Below are positions 31,947 to 39,608 of a DNA stretch of 39,608 nt, in pieces. How positions within the stretch are numbered: position 1 is the stretch's first letter; the number at the start of each line of letters is the position of its first letter. Source of the stretch: Anoxybacillus pushchinoensis (GTDB lineage Bacteria; Bacillota; Bacilli; Bacillales; Anoxybacillaceae); the NCBI RefSeq assembly GCF_900111795.1, contig NZ_FOJQ01000023.1, forward strand, positions 1 through 39,608. The letters are read 5' to 3'. The notes below the pieces were generated by a model. It did not search any database. It was not told the origin of the DNA and saw nothing but the letters and a program-made list of their open reading frames with translations. The translations under genes and the position numbers were made by a program.

Positions 31947-32807
31947 ATGCCGCGATTGTATACAGAACAGCTTTCTGTTGGATATGGAGAGCGCACCATT
32001 GTCGATCGGTTAACTGTACATATTCCAGATGAAAAAATAACGACCATTATCGGACCGAACGGATGTGGGAAATCAACGCTTTTAAAAGCGTTGACGCGCA
32101 TTATTCGTCATCAAGAAGGAGCCGTCATTTTAGACGGAAAACAAATTTTGCAAGAGCATACGAAATTGTTGGCGCAAAAAATGGCGATTTTGCCGCAAAC
32201 CCCAGAAAGTCCGAGCGGTTTAACGGTTGGTGAACTCGTTTCATACGGACGTTTCCCGTACCAAAAAGGATTCGGTCGGCTAACGAAGCGCGACTATGAA
32301 GTCATCGATTGGGCGCTTGAAGTGACCGGAACGATCGCATTTAAACATCGCTCCGTTGACTCGCTATCAGGTGGTCAAAGACAACGCGTCTGGATTGCGA
32401 TGGCGCTTGCGCAAGAGACCGATATCATTTTTTTAGATGAACCGACAACATATTTAGATATGGCGCATCAATTAGAGGTGCTCGAATTGTTGCAACGTTT
32501 AAACCGCGAACAAAAGCGCACGATCGTGATGGTGCTTCATGATTTAAACCAAGCGGCTCGTTTTGCGGACTATATGATCGCGATGAAAGACGGGAAAATC
32601 GTGCAAGCAGGAACGTGCGAACAAGTCATGACTCCTGATGTATTAAGACAAGTGTTTCATATCGACGCAGAAATTGGTCGTGACCCTCGAACAAACAAAC
32701 CGATGTGTATCACATATCATTTAATAAAAGGAGATGTAGCATATGTTGAACAAGCGAATGATGTCCATTCTTCTTTTGTTCGTCCTCATCTTGAGTGCGT
32801 GCGGTAA
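31947..32807 (+). CDS. Iron-siderophore ABC transporter ATPase (FecE/FhuC type)
   Basis: Energises uptake of a ferric siderophore. The 286-aa protein has Walker A IGPNGCGKST, Q-loop LPQTPESP, signature LSGGQRQR, Walker B IIFLDEPT and H-loop VLHDLNQA. The family end (RDPRTNKPMCITYHLI) is followed by about 27 extra residues, because the frame runs 65 bases into the lipoprotein gene. The tail is encoded by the RBS and signal-peptide region of that gene and is probably not functional. The start follows GAGGGGGG. It is first in a four-gene Fur-regulated operon. Confidence 0.93.
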   Translation: MPRLYTEQLSVGYGERTIVDRLTVHIPDEKITTIIGPNGCGKSTLLKALTRIIRHQEGAVILDGKQILQEHTKLLAQKMAILPQTPESPSGLTVGELVSYGRFPYQKGFGRLTKRDYEVIDWALEVTGTIAFKHRSVDSLSGGQRQRVWIAMALAQETDIIFLDEPTTYLDMAHQLEVLELLQRLNREQKRTIVMVLHDLNQAARFADYMIAMKDGKIVQAGTCEQVMTPDVLRQVFHIDAEIGRDPRTNKPMCITYHLIKGDVAYVEQANDVHSSFVRPHLECVR

Positions 32808-33675
32808 TCAAGCAGCTGAAAAAGAACAAGAAAAGGAAGTAAAAGAGGCAAACGAACCAAAAACAATGACATATCAATCTGAAACAGGTCCAGTCGAAGT
32901 GCCTACGAATCCAAAGCGCGTTGTCGTTTTATCTTCCTTTTTAGCAGGTAGTGTCATGGCGCTCGATGTACCGATTGTTGGGGTTGACTCTTGGGCGAAA
33001 ATGAATCCCCGTTATGAACCGTATTTAAAAGATGCAAAGGAAGTAACAGATGAAAGTTTGGAACAAATTATCGAACTTGAGCCAGATTTAATTATTGCAG
33101 CGTCAACAAATAAAAACTTAGATAAATTAAAAGAAATTGCCCCAACCGTCACGTACACGTACGGAAAAGTGGATTACTTAACGCAACATTTGGAAATTGG
33201 AAAACTATTAAATAAAGAAGAAGAAGCGAAACAATGGATCGATGACTTTAAAAAGCGCGCTCAACAAGCCGGTGAAGAAATTCGTGCGAAAATTGGTGAA
33301 AATGCAACCGTTTCGGTCATTGAAAACTTCGATAAGCAATTGTACGTATTCGGCAATAACTGGGGTCGTGGCACAGAAATTTTATATCAAGAAATGAAAT
33401 TAAAAATGCCGAAAGCAGTTGAAGAACATGCATTGAAAGACGGATACTATGCGATTTCCCTTGAAGTGCTTCCGCAATTTGCTGGAGACTATGTCATTTT
33501 CAGCAAAAACGCAGATGGTGACCTTTCATTTACAGAAACGGAAACATATAAAAACATTCCGGCGGTGAAAAACAATCGCGTCTTTGAAGCAAACGCAAAA
33601 GAATTTTACTTTAACGACCCGATTACATTAGAATATCAGCTTGAATTTTTCAAAAAGCACTTTTTAGGTGAGTAA
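32743..33675 (+). CDS. Iron-siderophore substrate-binding lipoprotein
   Basis: Captures ferric siderophore outside the membrane for the permease pair. The 310-aa protein has a lipoprotein signal with lipobox LSAC (Cys20), a charged Glu/Lys linker, then a FecB/FhuD-type (class III) binding fold: PKRVVVLSSFLAGSVMALDV, ELEPDLIIA, VSVIENFDKQLYVFGNNWGRG. Close to B. subtilis siderophore-binding lipoproteins such as YfiY, so a hydroxamate or citrate-type siderophore is likely, but the exact ligand is not readable. ATG follows AAGGAGATG. The gene starts inside the ATPase gene, in another frame. Confidence 0.92.
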   Translation: MLNKRMMSILLLFVLILSACGNQAAEKEQEKEVKEANEPKTMTYQSETGPVEVPTNPKRVVVLSSFLAGSVMALDVPIVGVDSWAKMNPRYEPYLKDAKEVTDESLEQIIELEPDLIIAASTNKNLDKLKEIAPTVTYTYGKVDYLTQHLEIGKLLNKEEEAKQWIDDFKKRAQQAGEEIRAKIGENATVSVIENFDKQLYVFGNNWGRGTEILYQEMKLKMPKAVEEHALKDGYYAISLEVLPQFAGDYVIFSKNADGDLSFTETETYKNIPAVKNNRVFEANAKEFYFNDPITLEYQLEFFKKHFLGE

Positions 33676-33676
33676 T

Positions 33677-33717
33677 ATAAAGAAAGAGGAGTTCGTCGTG
33701 AATTCCTCTTTCTTTAT
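33677..33717 (+). terminator. Strong intercistronic hairpin between binding protein and permease
   Basis: ATAAAGAAAGAGGA (33677-33690) pairs perfectly with TCCTCTTTCTTTAT (33704-33717). The T-rich 3' arm could act as a partial terminator or protect the upstream mRNA, giving more binding protein than permease. Confidence 0.65.
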
Positions 33718-33741
33718 GTAAATAGAAAAGAGAGGATGCGT

Positions 33742-34710
33742 ATGCTGAAAAAATTTGTACTTGCCTTCACTTTATTGATTACGACATTCGTTTGTGCCAT
33801 TGTGATCGGAGCGGCGGATACGACAATCAAAGACGTCTGGCTAGCGATCACAGCGCCAGAAACGAACGAAATAGCGACGATGATTCATGAAGTGCGCCTG
33901 CCGCGTGAAGTAGCCGCGGTTGTTGTCGGTGCAGCGTTAGCCGTTGCTGGTGCTATTATGCAAGGGATGACGCGCAACCCACTTGCAGATCCAGGACTTA
34001 TTGGACTAACGGCAGGAGCGAATGCGGCTTTAGCGATCGTGTTTGCTTTTTTTCCTTCTACAAACTATATACAAACGGTGCTCGCTTGTTTTGTTGGTGC
34101 TGCGTTCGGAGGCTTGCTCGTTTTTAGCGCGGGCGGTAAACAATTTTCACCGTTTCGGATCGTCCTAGCTGGTGCAGCCATTTCTACTTTTTTATACGCC
34201 GTCGCAGAAGGGATTGGACTTCTGTATAAAGTATCGAAAGACGTATCGATGTGGACAGCTGGCGGTATGATGGGAACGACGTGGTACGAATTAAAAATCG
34301 TTACCCCTTTTATTTGTTTTGCTATGCTGATCGCTTTTTTGCAAAGTCGTCAATTAACAATTTTAAGTATGAGCGAAGAAGTAGCAGTCGGGCTTGGCCA
34401 ACAACTGACGCGCGTCAAAGCAATTCTCTTTTTCATCGTCATCGTTTTAGCTGGTGCGTCCGTTGCGCTCGTTGGCAATTTAGCATTTGTCGGTTTAATG
34501 ATCCCACATCTTGTCCGTTCGTTTGTTGGAACGGATTATCGATTTATTTTGCCAATGAGTGCGATCGGCGGTGCGACGTTTATGTTATTTGCAGATACAG
34601 TCGCACGAATGATTCACGCACCATATGAAACACCCGTCGTCGCGGTTGTGGCTGTCATGGGGCTTCCATTTTTTCTTTTCATCGTGCGTAAGGGGGAAAA
34701 AGGATTATGA
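33742..34710 (+). CDS. FecCD-family siderophore permease, first subunit
   Basis: A 322-aa membrane protein of the FecCD/BtuC family with about nine or ten transmembrane helices. Diagnostic segments are RLPREVAAVVVGAALAVAGA, MQGMTRNPLADPGLIGLTAG and, near the C-terminus, GNLAFVGLMIPHLVRSFVG, the coupling region for the ATPase. ATG 33742 is 6 bases after AGAGAGG; ATG 33736 directly abuts it. Its stop overlaps the next permease gene by 4 bases, so the two are made together as a heterodimer. Confidence 0.93.
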   Translation: MLKKFVLAFTLLITTFVCAIVIGAADTTIKDVWLAITAPETNEIATMIHEVRLPREVAAVVVGAALAVAGAIMQGMTRNPLADPGLIGLTAGANAALAIVFAFFPSTNYIQTVLACFVGAAFGGLLVFSAGGKQFSPFRIVLAGAAISTFLYAVAEGIGLLYKVSKDVSMWTAGGMMGTTWYELKIVTPFICFAMLIAFLQSRQLTILSMSEEVAVGLGQQLTRVKAILFFIVIVLAGASVALVGNLAFVGLMIPHLVRSFVGTDYRFILPMSAIGGATFMLFADTVARMIHAPYETPVVAVVAVMGLPFFLFIVRKGEKGL

Positions 34711-35714
34711 TTGCACCGCTACGAAAAAAACAGCGTATAATTTTGCTCGTTCTTTTCATATTCATTTGCTTCATAACGATCATCAGCATGGGAACAGGCT
34801 ATTCTTCTTTATCTTTCGACCGTCTCATTCCGGTGATTTTAGGTGACGGGACGTTTAAAGAGCAATTCATTTTGTTTTCGATTCGTTTGCCACGCATCGT
34901 CATTACGTTGCTTGCAGGTGTGGCATTAGCGTTGTCTGGTGCCATTTTACAAGTTGTGATGCGCAATGACTTAGCCGATCCAGGTATCATCGGTATAAAT
35001 GCGGGCGCAGGTGTTGGTGTCGCCTTGTTCTTTTTATTTGTTCCGATTCAAGCACAATCATTTGCTTACCTTATTCCGCTCGTCGCTTTTTGCAGTGCGC
35101 TCCTTACAGCGATTCTCATCTATACGTTGTCGTACAATAAACAAATAGGACTTCAACCGATTCGCCTCGTGTTAATTGGAATCGGTTTTGCTACGGCGTT
35201 TTCGGGATTGATGATCGTTCTTATTTCAGGAGCCGATCGTACGAGAGTCGATTTTATTGCAAAATGGTTAGCCGGCGGTATTTGGGGGCTCGATTGGGTG
35301 TTCGTTCTCGCATTATTGCCGTGGCTCATCATTCTCGTTCCATTCATTTTATATAAAGCTCATCGCTTGAATGCTTTGCAATTGAATGATCCTGTGGCCA
35401 TTGGCATCGGCGTATCGCTCGATCGTGAACGACTCGTTTTACTATTGACGGCGGTGGCGCTTGCCGCATCGGCCGTTTCCGTCACCGGCGGTATCGCATT
35501 TGTCGGTTTAATGGCCCCACATATTGCTCGGGCGCTTGTTGGTCCTCGAAACGAGTTAAGTTTACCTGTGACGATGCTGATGGGTGGTGCGTTATTGTTG
35601 CTTGCTGATACGATTGGGCGCAATTTAATTGAACCAGATGGCCTCCCTGCTGGTGTCATCGTGTCAATCATCGGTGCTCCTTATTTTGTTTATTTATTAT
35701 GGAAAAAGAAATAA
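34707..35714 (+). CDS. FecCD-family siderophore permease, second subunit
   Basis: A 335-aa partner permease with the same fold: RLPRIVITLLAGVALALSGA, LQVVMRNDLADPGIIGINAG and GGIAFVGLMAPHIARALVG. N-terminus MIAPLRKKQR is basic and cytosolic. Starts in the stop of the first permease (ATGA). Last gene of the iron-import operon; only 60 bases separate it from bioF, and no clear terminator lies between, so some read-through into the biotin operon is possible. Confidence 0.93.
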   Translation: MIAPLRKKQRIILLVLFIFICFITIISMGTGYSSLSFDRLIPVILGDGTFKEQFILFSIRLPRIVITLLAGVALALSGAILQVVMRNDLADPGIIGINAGAGVGVALFFLFVPIQAQSFAYLIPLVAFCSALLTAILIYTLSYNKQIGLQPIRLVLIGIGFATAFSGLMIVLISGADRTRVDFIAKWLAGGIWGLDWVFVLALLPWLIILVPFILYKAHRLNALQLNDPVAIGIGVSLDRERLVLLLTAVALAASAVSVTGGIAFVGLMAPHIARALVGPRNELSLPVTMLMGGALLLLADTIGRNLIEPDGLPAGVIVSIIGAPYFVYLLWKKK

Positions 35715-35731
35715 ACGTATGATACGATAAA

Positions 35732-35760
35732 TGTAAACTTTTATTTTTTATAGGTTTACA
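35732..35760 (+). promoter_or_regulatory. BirA operator of the biotin operon
   Basis: TGTAAAC (35732-35738) and GTTTACA (35754-35760) form an inverted repeat separated by 15 AT-rich bases, the two-part form of Gram-positive BirA boxes (TGTTAAC-type halves with a 14-16 base gap). It lies 14 bases before the bioF ATG, just after possible -10 sequences (TATGAT or TACGAT, 35719-35728). Biotinyl-AMP-loaded BirA would bind here. Confidence 0.85.
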
Positions 35761-35774
35761 AAAAGGGGAGAGGT

Positions 35775-36947
35775 ATGTTGTGGGAGGAATTGCAAATACA
35801 TATCGAACAACTTGCGGAAAAAGCGCAAAAACGAACGTTGATTCAGGCAGAAAGCGACGGATGTTTTATACATATCGATGGCCGTCACTTATTTAATTTT
35901 TCATCGAATAACTATTTAGGTTTTGCACATGACGAACGGCTTATTCACGCTAGCATGGAAGCCACAAGACGATACGGTGTAGGAGCAACGGCTTCACGCC
36001 TTGTTGTTGGCAACCATCCGCTATATGAACAAGCAGAAGATGCGCTCGTTCGTTGGAAAGGGTGTGAAGCTGCACTCATCGTCAATAGCGGATACACAGC
36101 AAACGTCGGCATTCTTTCTTCCTTAGCAGGACGGGATGCGGTCATTTTTAGCGATAAATGGAACCATGCCAGCATTGTAGATGGGGCGATTTTAAGCCGA
36201 GCGGAAGTGAGACGCTATCGCCATGCGGACGTGGATCATTTAGAAACGCTATTAAAAAAAGCCGAAAGACATAAACGAAAAATTATTGTGACGGACACGA
36301 TTTTCAGCATGGACGGGGACGTTGCCCCGCTACGCGAACTCGTCGCGTTAAAAGAAACATACGGTGCGATGCTTGTCGTTGATGAAGCACATGCGAGCGG
36401 TATATATGGAGAAAAAGGGCAAGGAATGGCTCACGAACACGAGATTGCTGAACAGATTGACGTACATATGGGAACGTTCAGTAAAGCGCTCGGCGCATAC
36501 GGGGCATATGTGGCGGGAAAGCGAGTCGTTATTGATTATTTCATTAATACGATGCGTCCATTTATTTTCACAACCGCATTACCTCCAAGCGTGCTCGGCA
36601 CCATTTGTACAGCTATTGAGATCGTACAACAAGAACGATCATTGCGCCATCATTTACATGCGTTAAGTGATTATTTTCGCACGCATCTGCAACAGGCGGG
36701 ATTCGATATTGGTCAAAGCACGACGCATATTGTGCCAATTATCGTTGGCGATAACGAACGAGCGCTTGCTTTTAGCGTCCGCTTGCGTGAACGTGGCATT
36801 GTTGCGGTTGCGATTCGTCCACCAACGGTACCAGACGGCACGGCGCGCCTTCGTTTCTCACTTATGGCGACGATGACAAAAGAGCAACTCGATTGGGCGC
36901 TTGCTGAAATTACCGCAGTCGGAAAAGAAATGGGGCTGATCGTATGA
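35775..36947 (+). CDS. bioF: 8-amino-7-oxononanoate synthase
   Basis: PLP enzyme joining pimeloyl-ACP (or -CoA) and L-alanine to start the biotin rings. The 390-aa protein has SSNNYLGF near residue 43, [10 protein letters not shown] near 103, [12 protein letters not shown] near 126, VVDEAHASG near 201 and the cofactor Lys237 in [11 protein letters not shown]. Complete, alpha-oxoamine synthase fold. AAAAAGGGGAGAG precedes ATG 35775. Overlaps bioH by 4 bases. bioA, bioD and bioB, needed for the following steps, are not in this window. Confidence 0.95.
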   Translation: MLWEELQIHIEQLAEKAQKRTLIQAESDGCFIHIDGRHLFNFSSNNYLGFAHDERLIHASMEATRRYGVGATASRLVVGNHPLYEQAEDALVRWKGCEAALIVNSGYTANVGILSSLAGRDAVIFSDKWNHASIVDGAILSRAEVRRYRHADVDHLETLLKKAERHKRKIIVTDTIFSMDGDVAPLRELVALKETYGAMLVVDEAHASGIYGEKGQGMAHEHEIAEQIDVHMGTFSKALGAYGAYVAGKRVVIDYFINTMRPFIFTTALPPSVLGTICTAIEIVQQERSLRHHLHALSDYFRTHLQQAGFDIGQSTTHIVPIIVGDNERALAFSVRLRERGIVAVAIRPPTVPDGTARLRFSLMATMTKEQLDWALAEITAVGKEMGLIV

Positions 36948-37624
36948 ACATATTGTTATTGCCGGGATGGGGAATGAAAGGAGAAGTGTTTACCCCGCTT
37001 ATTCAAGCTCTTCAGCCAAGCCATGTTACCGTCGTCGCATGGGAGCATATGCATGATGTTAATCATTTTTTAGCGAAAGCAAAAGACGCTTTAACCGTCC
37101 CGTCGATTGTGATCGGTTGGTCGCTTGGCTCGCTCGTTGCTTTACAGCTCGCTATGCATGAACATGTGCAAGCGCTCGTATGCATCGGAGGGACGAGCCG
37201 ATTTACGATGACAGACGATTATCCGATCGGCTGGCATGCACGCGTTGTGGAACGAATGAAGACACAATTAATGCGCCAACCGGAAAAAACAATACAATCA
37301 TTTATTGATATGTTATGGGGCGAGGAAGAAGCGCAACCGTTCCGTTATATGCATCATCATATCCCAGACTTGTTGCTTGGATTAGATTACTTATTAACGA
37401 CAGACGTACGAGATCAGTTACAACAAATCGATGTACCACTCCTACTCATTCATGGAGAGCGTGATCGCATTTGTCCACCGCAAGCTGCTCAATATGTATA
37501 TGAACGAACCAATCATTGTACGTTCATGCTTATGCCAAATGTCGGGCACGCCCCGCACGTCACACAGCCAAGCACGTGCGCCCATTACATTCAAATATGG
37601 TTAGGCGGTGAAAAAAATGATTGA
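36944..37624 (+). CDS. bioH: Pimeloyl-ACP methyl ester esterase, BioH-like
   Basis: A 226-aa alpha/beta hydrolase with the catalytic triad Ser60 in IGWSLGS, Asp174 in [10 protein letters not shown] and His202 in NVGHAPHV, and an N-terminal [12 protein letters not shown] like E. coli BioH. Placed between bioF and bioC, it most likely removes the methyl group from pimeloyl-ACP methyl ester when chain building is complete. BioG, BioK and BioV can replace BioH in other bacteria; the sequence is closest to BioH in pattern. Overlaps both neighbours. Confidence 0.85.
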   Translation: MNILLLPGWGMKGEVFTPLIQALQPSHVTVVAWEHMHDVNHFLAKAKDALTVPSIVIGWSLGSLVALQLAMHEHVQALVCIGGTSRFTMTDDYPIGWHARVVERMKTQLMRQPEKTIQSFIDMLWGEEEAQPFRYMHHHIPDLLLGLDYLLTTDVRDQLQQIDVPLLLIHGERDRICPPQAAQYVYERTNHCTFMLMPNVGHAPHVTQPSTCAHYIQIWLGGEKND

Positions 37625-38384
37625 TAAACAATTGATGCAAAAACGATTTAGCGAACGAGCAACGACATACGATCAGTTTGCGAACGTCCAAAAAAAGATG
37701 GCCCATGAATTAATAAAACGCATCGATCATCCACCTAAAACGATTTTAGAAATTGGCTGTGGTACGGGATATTTAACGAAACTGTTACATGACGCTTATC
37801 CGCAGGCAAAACTTACAGCAGTTGATATCGCTCCAGGCATGATTGAAAAAGCGAAACAAAGGCTAAATGATGCACCAATTACATGGCTGTGCGCAGACAT
37901 TGAAGAAGCTGAGTTACATGAAACGTACGATCTCATTATTTCTAACGCGACGTTTCAATGGCTTATGACTCCAAAACAAACGATCGCCAAACTCGCCAAA
38001 CAACGAAACGAAAGAGGACAACTTCTTTTTTCAACATTTGGCGACCGAACGTTTCACGAGTTGCACACCTCATTTGCGTATGCGCTCGCCATTCAACAAA
38101 TTGACGAGCCGCTTCGCATCGGCCCATCGTTTCCGACGTTTTCCGAGTGGCTCGCTATGCATATTCGAGCGCGTGGACACGAACAGTTTGAAGTTGAATA
38201 TTTTCCATCTGTACGTGACTTCTTCTTATCACTTCGTCACATCGGTGCAACAAATAGCACGTCGGGTCGCTATTGCCAACGACCATCTGTATTCAAAACA
38301 ATGATGCATGAATATGAACAACGTTTTTCGGAACAAGGACTGATTCGCGCAACATATCATTGCATTTTTATTGACATCACTTAG
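37617..38384 (+). CDS. bioC: Malonyl-ACP O-methyltransferase
   Basis: SAM-dependent methyltransferase that masks the free carboxyl of malonyl-ACP so that fatty acid synthase can build pimeloyl-ACP. The 255-aa protein shows motif [16 protein letters not shown] near residue 42 and [16 protein letters not shown] after it, with [11 protein letters not shown] typical of BioC. ATG 37617 follows AGGCGGTG at 6 bases and overlaps bioH by 8 bases; GTG 37608 is less likely. The last codons overlap the speD end and lie in the terminator. Confidence 0.93.
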   Translation: MIDKQLMQKRFSERATTYDQFANVQKKMAHELIKRIDHPPKTILEIGCGTGYLTKLLHDAYPQAKLTAVDIAPGMIEKAKQRLNDAPITWLCADIEEAELHETYDLIISNATFQWLMTPKQTIAKLAKQRNERGQLLFSTFGDRTFHELHTSFAYALAIQQIDEPLRIGPSFPTFSEWLAMHIRARGHEQFEVEYFPSVRDFFLSLRHIGATNSTSGRYCQRPSVFKTMMHEYEQRFSEQGLIRATYHCIFIDIT

Positions 38385-38402
38385 GTGGTGTCATATTTTT
38401 TC
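38373..38402 (+). terminator. Terminator of bioFHC, shared with speD
   Basis: GACATCAC (38373-38380) pairs with GTGGTGTC (38385-38392) with one G-U pair and a TTAG loop, followed by ATATTTTTTT. The stem contains both converging stop codons. The minus-strand U-tract is poor. Confidence 0.8.
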
Positions 38403-39150
38403 CATAAAAAATTTCATCCATCTCTATGCGTAATTTATGTGTAATCGTATCTGCTTCTTCTTTTGTCAGTTGATCTTTCGACAGCTCAAACAAATAGCTA
38501 TCTAAATCAAACTCGCGCAATTTGCATTTCGTATGGAAAATATGTTCTTGATACACGTTTACATCAATCATGTCGTATTGTTTGCGAATGTCATCGGGGA
38601 TGTAGTTTTGAATCGATGTAATGTCATGATCGATAAACAGCTTTTTCCCCGAAATGTCGCGTGTAAATCCGCGCACACGATAGTCGATAATCATAATATC
38701 GGTTTCAAATGAACGAATTAAATAATCAAGCGCCTTTAACGGCGAAATTTCCCCACACGTTGCAACATCAATATCAGCCCGAAACGTGCTAATTCCATCG
38801 TTCGGATGATATTCGGGATATGTATGTACTGTAATATGGCTTTTATCGAGCGCACAAACGACCGCTTGTGGCACAGGCGGTTCTTCTTTCGGCACTTCAA
38901 TCGGTCCTTCTGATATAAGCATTGTGACGCTAGCCCCTTGAGGAACATAATCTTGCTTGGCGATATTCAAAATGTGCGCTCCAATCATATCGGCTACATT
39001 TTTCAAAATACTCGTCAATCGATCGGCATTATACACTTCGTCAATGTATGAAATATACGCTTCCCGTTCGCTTGCGCTTGTCGTGTAACAAATATCGTAC
39101 ATATTAAAGCTAAGCGATTTCGTTAAGTTGTTAAATCCGTGCAGTTTCAT
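38377..39150 (-). CDS. speD: S-adenosylmethionine decarboxylase proenzyme, E. coli-like class
   Basis: Makes decarboxylated SAM, the aminopropyl donor for spermidine. The 257-aa proenzyme begins [20 protein letters not shown] and cleaves itself before Ser104 in [13 protein letters not shown], leaving a pyruvoyl group. Size and sequence place it with the long E. coli-type SpeD, found also in some bacilli, not with the short 126-aa SpeH-type enzyme of B. subtilis. ATG 39150 is 6 bases after GGGAGG; ATG 39153 is tighter. It stands alone on its strand and converges with bioC. Confidence 0.92.
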   Translation of the reverse strand: MKLHGFNNLTKSLSFNMYDICYTTSASEREAYISYIDEVYNADRLTSILKNVADMIGAHILNIAKQDYVPQGASVTMLISEGPIEVPKEEPPVPQAVVCALDKSHITVHTYPEYHPNDGISTFRADIDVATCGEISPLKALDYLIRSFETDIMIIDYRVRGFTRDISGKKLFIDHDITSIQNYIPDDIRKQYDMIDVNVYQEHIFHTKCKLREFDLDSYLFELSKDQLTKEEADTITHKLRIEMDEIFYGKNMTPPK

Positions 39151-39300
39151 CATAAACCTCCCTTTCTTATGTATGCTGTTTATTATGTTGTCGATTTGTG
39201 AGGATTTGTATGTATGGCGAGAGGAAGGAAAAGATGAGGGAGAGGAATATGAGAAAGTGGGCTTTATTTTTTATGTTTATCTATCCTGAAAACAAAATTT

Positions 39301-39380
39301 GGCAAAAAACAACCCCCACCTAGCCTTTGGAATATAATTTCCAAAGGAAGGTATTAAAGTTTATATATGGTTTAATTCCC
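39301..39380 (-). repeat. Non-coding end of an IS110-family element with hairpin
   Basis: CCTTTGGAA (39324-39332) pairs with TTCCAAAGG (39339-39347) just downstream of the IS110 transposase stop. IS110-type ends are non-coding and may carry bridge RNA, depending on subgroup. The boundary with host DNA is not defined; the stretch 39154-39300 beyond it shows only the speD upstream region and no gene. Confidence 0.45.
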
Positions 39381-39608
39381 TTATGCACCCATTTTTTCTA
39401 ACTTCACTTCGTACCCTAACCCCTCTAATTTCTTCACCGTTTGACGCACGATCTTTGCTTCCCGTTGACGATCCCAATAGTCTGCCCCTAATTCTTTATA
39501 CGGTTCCTTCCGAGTTAACAGGTAATAGATGATTTCTAATATCGTTCGTCCAACTGCCATACTCGCTCGATTCGCCCCTCTTCTTGCGGCTATGCGGTGA
39601 TATTTCGC
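39381..39608 (-). CDS. IS110-family transposase, C-terminal part (cut by window edge)
   Basis: The minus strand is open from the window edge to a stop at 39381-39383, 75 codons. AKYHRIAARRGANRASMAVG, then ILEIIYYLLTRKEPYKELGADYWD and VKKLEGLGYEVKLE are typical of the end of IS110/IS116/IS902 transposases. These enzymes combine an N-terminal RuvC-like domain with a C-terminal serine-dependent domain; only the end of the latter is here. The rest lies outside the window, so intactness cannot be judged. Confidence 0.85.
   Translation of the reverse strand, partial: AKYHRIAARRGANRASMAVGRTILEIIYYLLTRKEPYKELGADYWDRQREAKIVRQTVKKLEGLGYEVKLEKMGA

Noticed and set aside
1-39608. tRNA, rRNA, CRISPR array, prophage, toxin-antitoxin or defence genes
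   Set aside because: None was seen on either strand. Small unknown genes are associated with sporulation or metabolic neighbours.

Overview
The window comes from a moderately thermophilic, endospore-forming Bacillaceae chromosome, most like Anoxybacillus or Geobacillus. The evidence is gene order and protein similarity recalled from Bacillus subtilis, plus spore genes (sspM, yppG, an Hsp20 of the coat type) and IS families common in these genera. I saw no rRNA, tRNA, CRISPR array, prophage or defence island.

Bases 1-288 are not host sequence. They are hairpin-rich and look like the end of an IS200/IS605-type element that stops a few bases before the mgsA start codon. Bases 289-4670 form an overlapping operon: mgsA, bshB1, bshA (bacillithiol synthesis), cca and birA. 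Bases 4671-6972 are panB-panC-panD, preceded by a leader with two successive hairpins. Each hairpin has two bulged adenosines, which is the architecture of the Pan RNA motif, and a terminator follows them. Bases 7038-15824 carry dinG, a degenerate metallo-beta-lactamase-like protein, ypmA, ypmB (tseB), aspB, asnS, dnaD, nth and ypoC. They converge on recU-ponA, which lies on the minus strand (15848-19075). This is the conserved Bacillus birA-to-ponA block.

Bases 19222-21201 are a cluster of small sporulation-associated genes: sspM, a YppD-like coiled coil, a small His/Lys-rich protein, yppF, yppG and a coat-type Hsp20 with a sigma-K-like promoter. glpD (21539-23185) follows a leader terminator of the type controlled by GlpP. 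A second Hsp20, an unknown 86-aa protein and a lipoprotein with an internal duplication follow on the minus strand. After these come ampS, an unknown 145-aa protein and glycerate kinase glxK.

Bases 28146-31827 are a rearranged zone. A tnpA-tnpB element of the IS200/IS605 family sits between a 5'-truncated chemotaxis receptor (minus strand) and a 5'-truncated GGDEF-EAL protein (plus strand). A third signalling remnant, a GGDEF tail, lies at 25064-25178.

Bases 31850-35714 are a Fur-controlled siderophore importer: ATPase, lipoprotein and two permeases. The ATPase gene overlaps the whole signal-peptide region of the lipoprotein gene. Bases 35732-38384 are a BirA-box-controlled bioF-bioH-bioC operon, so both the biotin repressor gene and one of its operators lie in this window. 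speD follows convergently, and the window ends in the C-terminal part of an IS110-family transposase.
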